In this document: piece by piece, positions 4,742 through 5,897 of the stretch
Layout: the number at the start of each line of letters is the position of its first letter
Numbering within the stretch: position 1 is the first letter of the stretch
Assembly (NCBI GenBank): GCA_028276215.1
Contig: JAPYWT010000173.1
Span: 1-5,897, forward strand
DNA: 5,897 nt
DNA from: Thermoflexus sp.
GTDB lineage: Bacteria; Chloroflexota; Anaerolineae; B4-G1; DUEL01
Direction: 5' to 3'
Notes under the pieces: generated by a model
Database searches by the model: none
Told to the model about the DNA's origin: nothing
What the model saw: only the letters and a program-made list of their open reading frames with translations
Translations under genes and position numbers: made by a program

Positions 4742-5131
4742 GTGGAAAGGGGCAAGGTCAGGAGTTATCGGGACCTTCAGGTCTGGCAGCGGTCCAAAGC
4801 CCTGGCCGTGGAGATTTATCGGGTCACGGCGGCCTTCCCGCCCCAAGACCAGTACGGCCTGGCCGACCAGATGCGCCGGGCCGCCGTCTCCATCCCCTCC
4901 AATATCGCCGAAGGGCATATCCGTCGTTCCCCCAAAGTCTTTGCTCAGCACATAGACATCGCGCTGGGCTCAGCTGCCGAATTGAGCACGCAACTGGAGA
5001 TTGCCCGAGACATCGGTTATATGACCGAATCCGTCTACCAGAGTCTCCAGAATGAATTAGAAGAAATCGTCAAAATGCTCTTCGGCCTGCTGTCCACCGT
5101 CACCCGCGACTCCCACCGCCCCCGCCCCTAA
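4742..5131 (+). CDS. Four-helix-bundle protein, 23S rRNA intervening-sequence family (S23/IVP-like)
   Basis: The 129-residue product shows the family's marks: SYRDLQVWQRSKALAVEIY near the start (about 8-26), then FP...QYGLADQMRRAAVSIPSNIAEG (about 32-58) and a C-terminal pair of helices ending near LFGLLSTV. The signature is the VSIPSNIAEG segment. Members were first found inside 23S rRNA intervening sequences, but most are free-standing genes of unknown role; structures are small helical bundles that form pentamers. Here it is free-standing, with no rRNA around it. The last dozen residues (TRDSHRPRP) look non-conserved and run into the next repeat. It is bracketed by arrays of CCGTTAG (before) and CTAACGG (after), which are reverse complements. 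By my count 33 of 129 codons end in A or T, against 18 of 87 in the ferredoxin downstream, so composition alone gives no strong sign of transfer. Molecular function is unknown. Confidence 0.9.
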   Translation: MERGKVRSYRDLQVWQRSKALAVEIYRVTAAFPPQDQYGLADQMRRAAVSIPSNIAEGHIRRSPKVFAQHIDIALGSAAELSTQLEIARDIGYMTESVYQSLQNELEEIVKMLFGLLSTVTRDSHRPRP

Positions 5132-5192
5132 CGACTGACGACTACCGGCTAACGGCTACTACCGCTACCGGCTAACGGCTACCGGCTAACGG
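5128..5192 (+). repeat. CTAACGG/CTACCGG heptamer array
   Basis: Units in steps of seven are CTAACGA (5128), CTGACGA (5135), CTACCGG (5142), CTAACGG (5149), a nine-base variant CTACTACCG (5156-5164), then CTACCGG (5165), CTAACGG (5172), CTACCGG (5179) and CTAACGG (5186). The stop codon TAA of the four-helix-bundle gene (5129-5131) is part of the first unit. CTAACGG is the exact reverse complement of the CCGTTAG unit at 4657-4725. The array ends about ten bases before the ribosome site of the ferredoxin gene. No promoter consensus is visible in the gap. Confidence 0.88.
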
Positions 5193-5211
5193 CTCATCAT
5201 CCGGAGGGAAC

Positions 5212-5475
5212 ATGGCCGCAAAAGGTATGGTCATTATAGACGAAAACCGCTGCAAAGGATGCGGACTCTGCGTATCCGTCTGTCCGGTGCACATCCTGAA
5301 ACTGGCCGACGGCCGCTTCAACATCCGGGGCTACCAGCCTGTGGAGGTGACGGACCCGGAGGCCTGCACCGGATGCGCGATGTGCGCCACCATCTGCCCC
5401 GACGTGGTCTTCACCGTCTACCGCCGGAGGGCCCGTCGGGAGCAACCGGCCGCCGCTCCGGCGGCCAGTGAGTGA
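5212..5475 (+). CDS. 2x[4Fe-4S] ferredoxin, delta-type subunit of a 2-oxoacid:ferredoxin oxidoreductase
   Basis: The 87-residue protein carries two classical [4Fe-4S] motifs: C14-x2-C17-x2-C20-x3-C24-P (CKGCGLC...CP) and C52-x2-C55-x2-C58-x3-C62-P (CTGCAMC...CP). The NIRGYQPVEV link between them is typical of the separate ferredoxin subunit (VorD/KorD-like) of 2-oxoacid:ferredoxin oxidoreductases. It would relay electrons from the thiamine-diphosphate enzyme to free ferredoxin in the cytosol. The last 17 residues are Arg-, then Ala/Pro-rich and probably disordered. A GGAGGG ribosome site (5203-5208) supports the ATG at 5212. The alpha-subunit gene starts 15 bp downstream, as expected for an operon in which the beta and gamma subunits should follow outside the window. 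A general bacterial-type ferredoxin is the alternative, but the neighbour makes that less likely. Confidence 0.92.
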   Translation: MAAKGMVIIDENRCKGCGLCVSVCPVHILKLADGRFNIRGYQPVEVTDPEACTGCAMCATICPDVVFTVYRRRARREQPAAAPAASE

Positions 5476-5490
5476 CCGGGAGGAAGCGCC

Positions 5491-5897
5491 ATGGCGAAAG
5501 AACTCTGGGAAGGCAACGCCGCGATTGCTGAGGCCGCCGTCCGGGCAGGAGTGGAGGCTTTCTTCGGTTACCCCATCACCCCTCAGACGGAGATTCTGGA
5601 ACACCTCTCCCGTCGCCTGCCCGAACTGGGACGGGTCTTTCTGCAGGCGGAGAGCGAAGTGGCATCCATCAACATGGTCTACGGCGCGGCCTGCGCGGGC
5701 GCGCGGGTGATGACCTCGTCCTCCAGCCCTGGCATCAGCCTGATGCAGGAGGGGTTCTCGTACATCGCCTGCTCCGAAGTGCCCGCCGTCATCGTCAACA
5801 TTATGCGGGGCGGGCCCGGGCTGGGGAACGTGGCCCCCTCACAGGGGGACTACTTCCAGGCCGTGAAGATGGCCGGTCACGGCGACTTTCACCCTAT
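5491..5897 (+). CDS. vorB: 2-oxoacid:ferredoxin oxidoreductase alpha subunit, VorB-like (cut by window edge)
   Basis: The 135 visible codons begin MAKELWEGNAAIAEAAVRAG and continue with FFGYPITPQTEIL (25-37), FLQAESEVASINMVYGAA (50-67), MTSSSSPGISLMQEG (74-88) and VNIMRGGPGLGNV (102-114). These are the pyrimidine-binding-domain signatures of the alpha subunit, with QAESE likely containing the glutamate that contacts thiamine diphosphate. The wording (SSSSPGISLMQEG, GGPGLGN, GHGDF) fits the branched-chain 2-oxoacid (VorB) group better than typical 2-oxoglutarate enzymes (KorA), which usually read QMEDE and GPS at these places. The reaction would be oxidative decarboxylation of a 2-oxoacid to acyl-CoA with reduction of ferredoxin. 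A GGGAGG ribosome site (5478-5483) lies seven bases before the ATG. Substrate specificity is inferred from remembered family patterns and could be wrong; the C-terminal part is missing. Confidence 0.9.
   Translation, partial: MAKELWEGNAAIAEAAVRAGVEAFFGYPITPQTEILEHLSRRLPELGRVFLQAESEVASINMVYGAACAGARVMTSSSSPGISLMQEGFSYIACSEVPAVIVNIMRGGPGLGNVAPSQGDYFQAVKMAGHGDFHP

Noticed and set aside
4742..5131. 23S rRNA intervening sequence at this site
   Set aside because: The protein belongs to that family, but there is no rRNA sequence on either side; the neighbours are protein genes and repeats.

Overview
The window is GC-rich bacterial DNA with short gaps, good Shine-Dalgarno sequences and some GTG and TTG starts. 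An anaerobic or microaerophilic bacterium is suggested by a rubredoxin/rubrerythrin peroxide-defence cluster next to a ferredoxin-dependent 2-oxoacid oxidoreductase. The gene repertoire, and gaps filled with short tandem repeats (ACGTGAA, CCGTTAG/CTAACGG), recall Chloroflexota such as Anaerolineae. That placement is from memory and is only moderately supported.

Layout. Positions 1-229 (minus) hold the N-terminus of the replicative helicase DnaB, cut by the window edge. Positions 320-808 (minus) hold a bifunctional-nuclease-family (DUF151) protein. The 258-bp gap at 809-1066 holds two divergent sigma70-type promoters whose -35 boxes overlap, then a hairpin-rich GC repeat in the leader of the rightward operon. 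On the plus strand follow rubredoxin (1067-1225), an NAD(P)H/FAD rubredoxin-reductase-like enzyme (1241-2458), rubrerythrin (2468-2971) and a stand-alone ferritin-like diiron protein (3046-3534). A perfect 12-bp inverted repeat with a short T-rich tail closes this group. Then come a TTG-started long-form glucose-1-phosphate thymidylyltransferase (3589-4656), a GTG-started four-helix-bundle (23S rRNA intervening-sequence family) protein (4742-5131), a 2x[4Fe-4S] ferredoxin subunit (5212-5475) and the start of a VorB-like alpha subunit (5491 to the window edge).

How the genes work together. Rubredoxin, its reductase and rubrerythrin make a plausible complete chain NAD(P)H -> FAD enzyme -> rubredoxin -> rubrerythrin -> H2O2, with the ferritin-like protein as an extra diiron or iron-handling partner. 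The ferredoxin and alpha subunit begin a 2-oxoacid:ferredoxin oxidoreductase operon, probably for branched-chain 2-oxoacids. The thymidylyltransferase feeds dTDP-sugar synthesis.

Most notable non-coding feature: four gaps are filled with 7-bp-periodic arrays that touch or overlap gene ends. Behind four genes they put stop codons in all three reading frames, and arrays of opposite orientation bracket the four-helix-bundle gene. Most notable protein feature: the rubrerythrin appears to have alanine where the family has its redox-switching glutamate.
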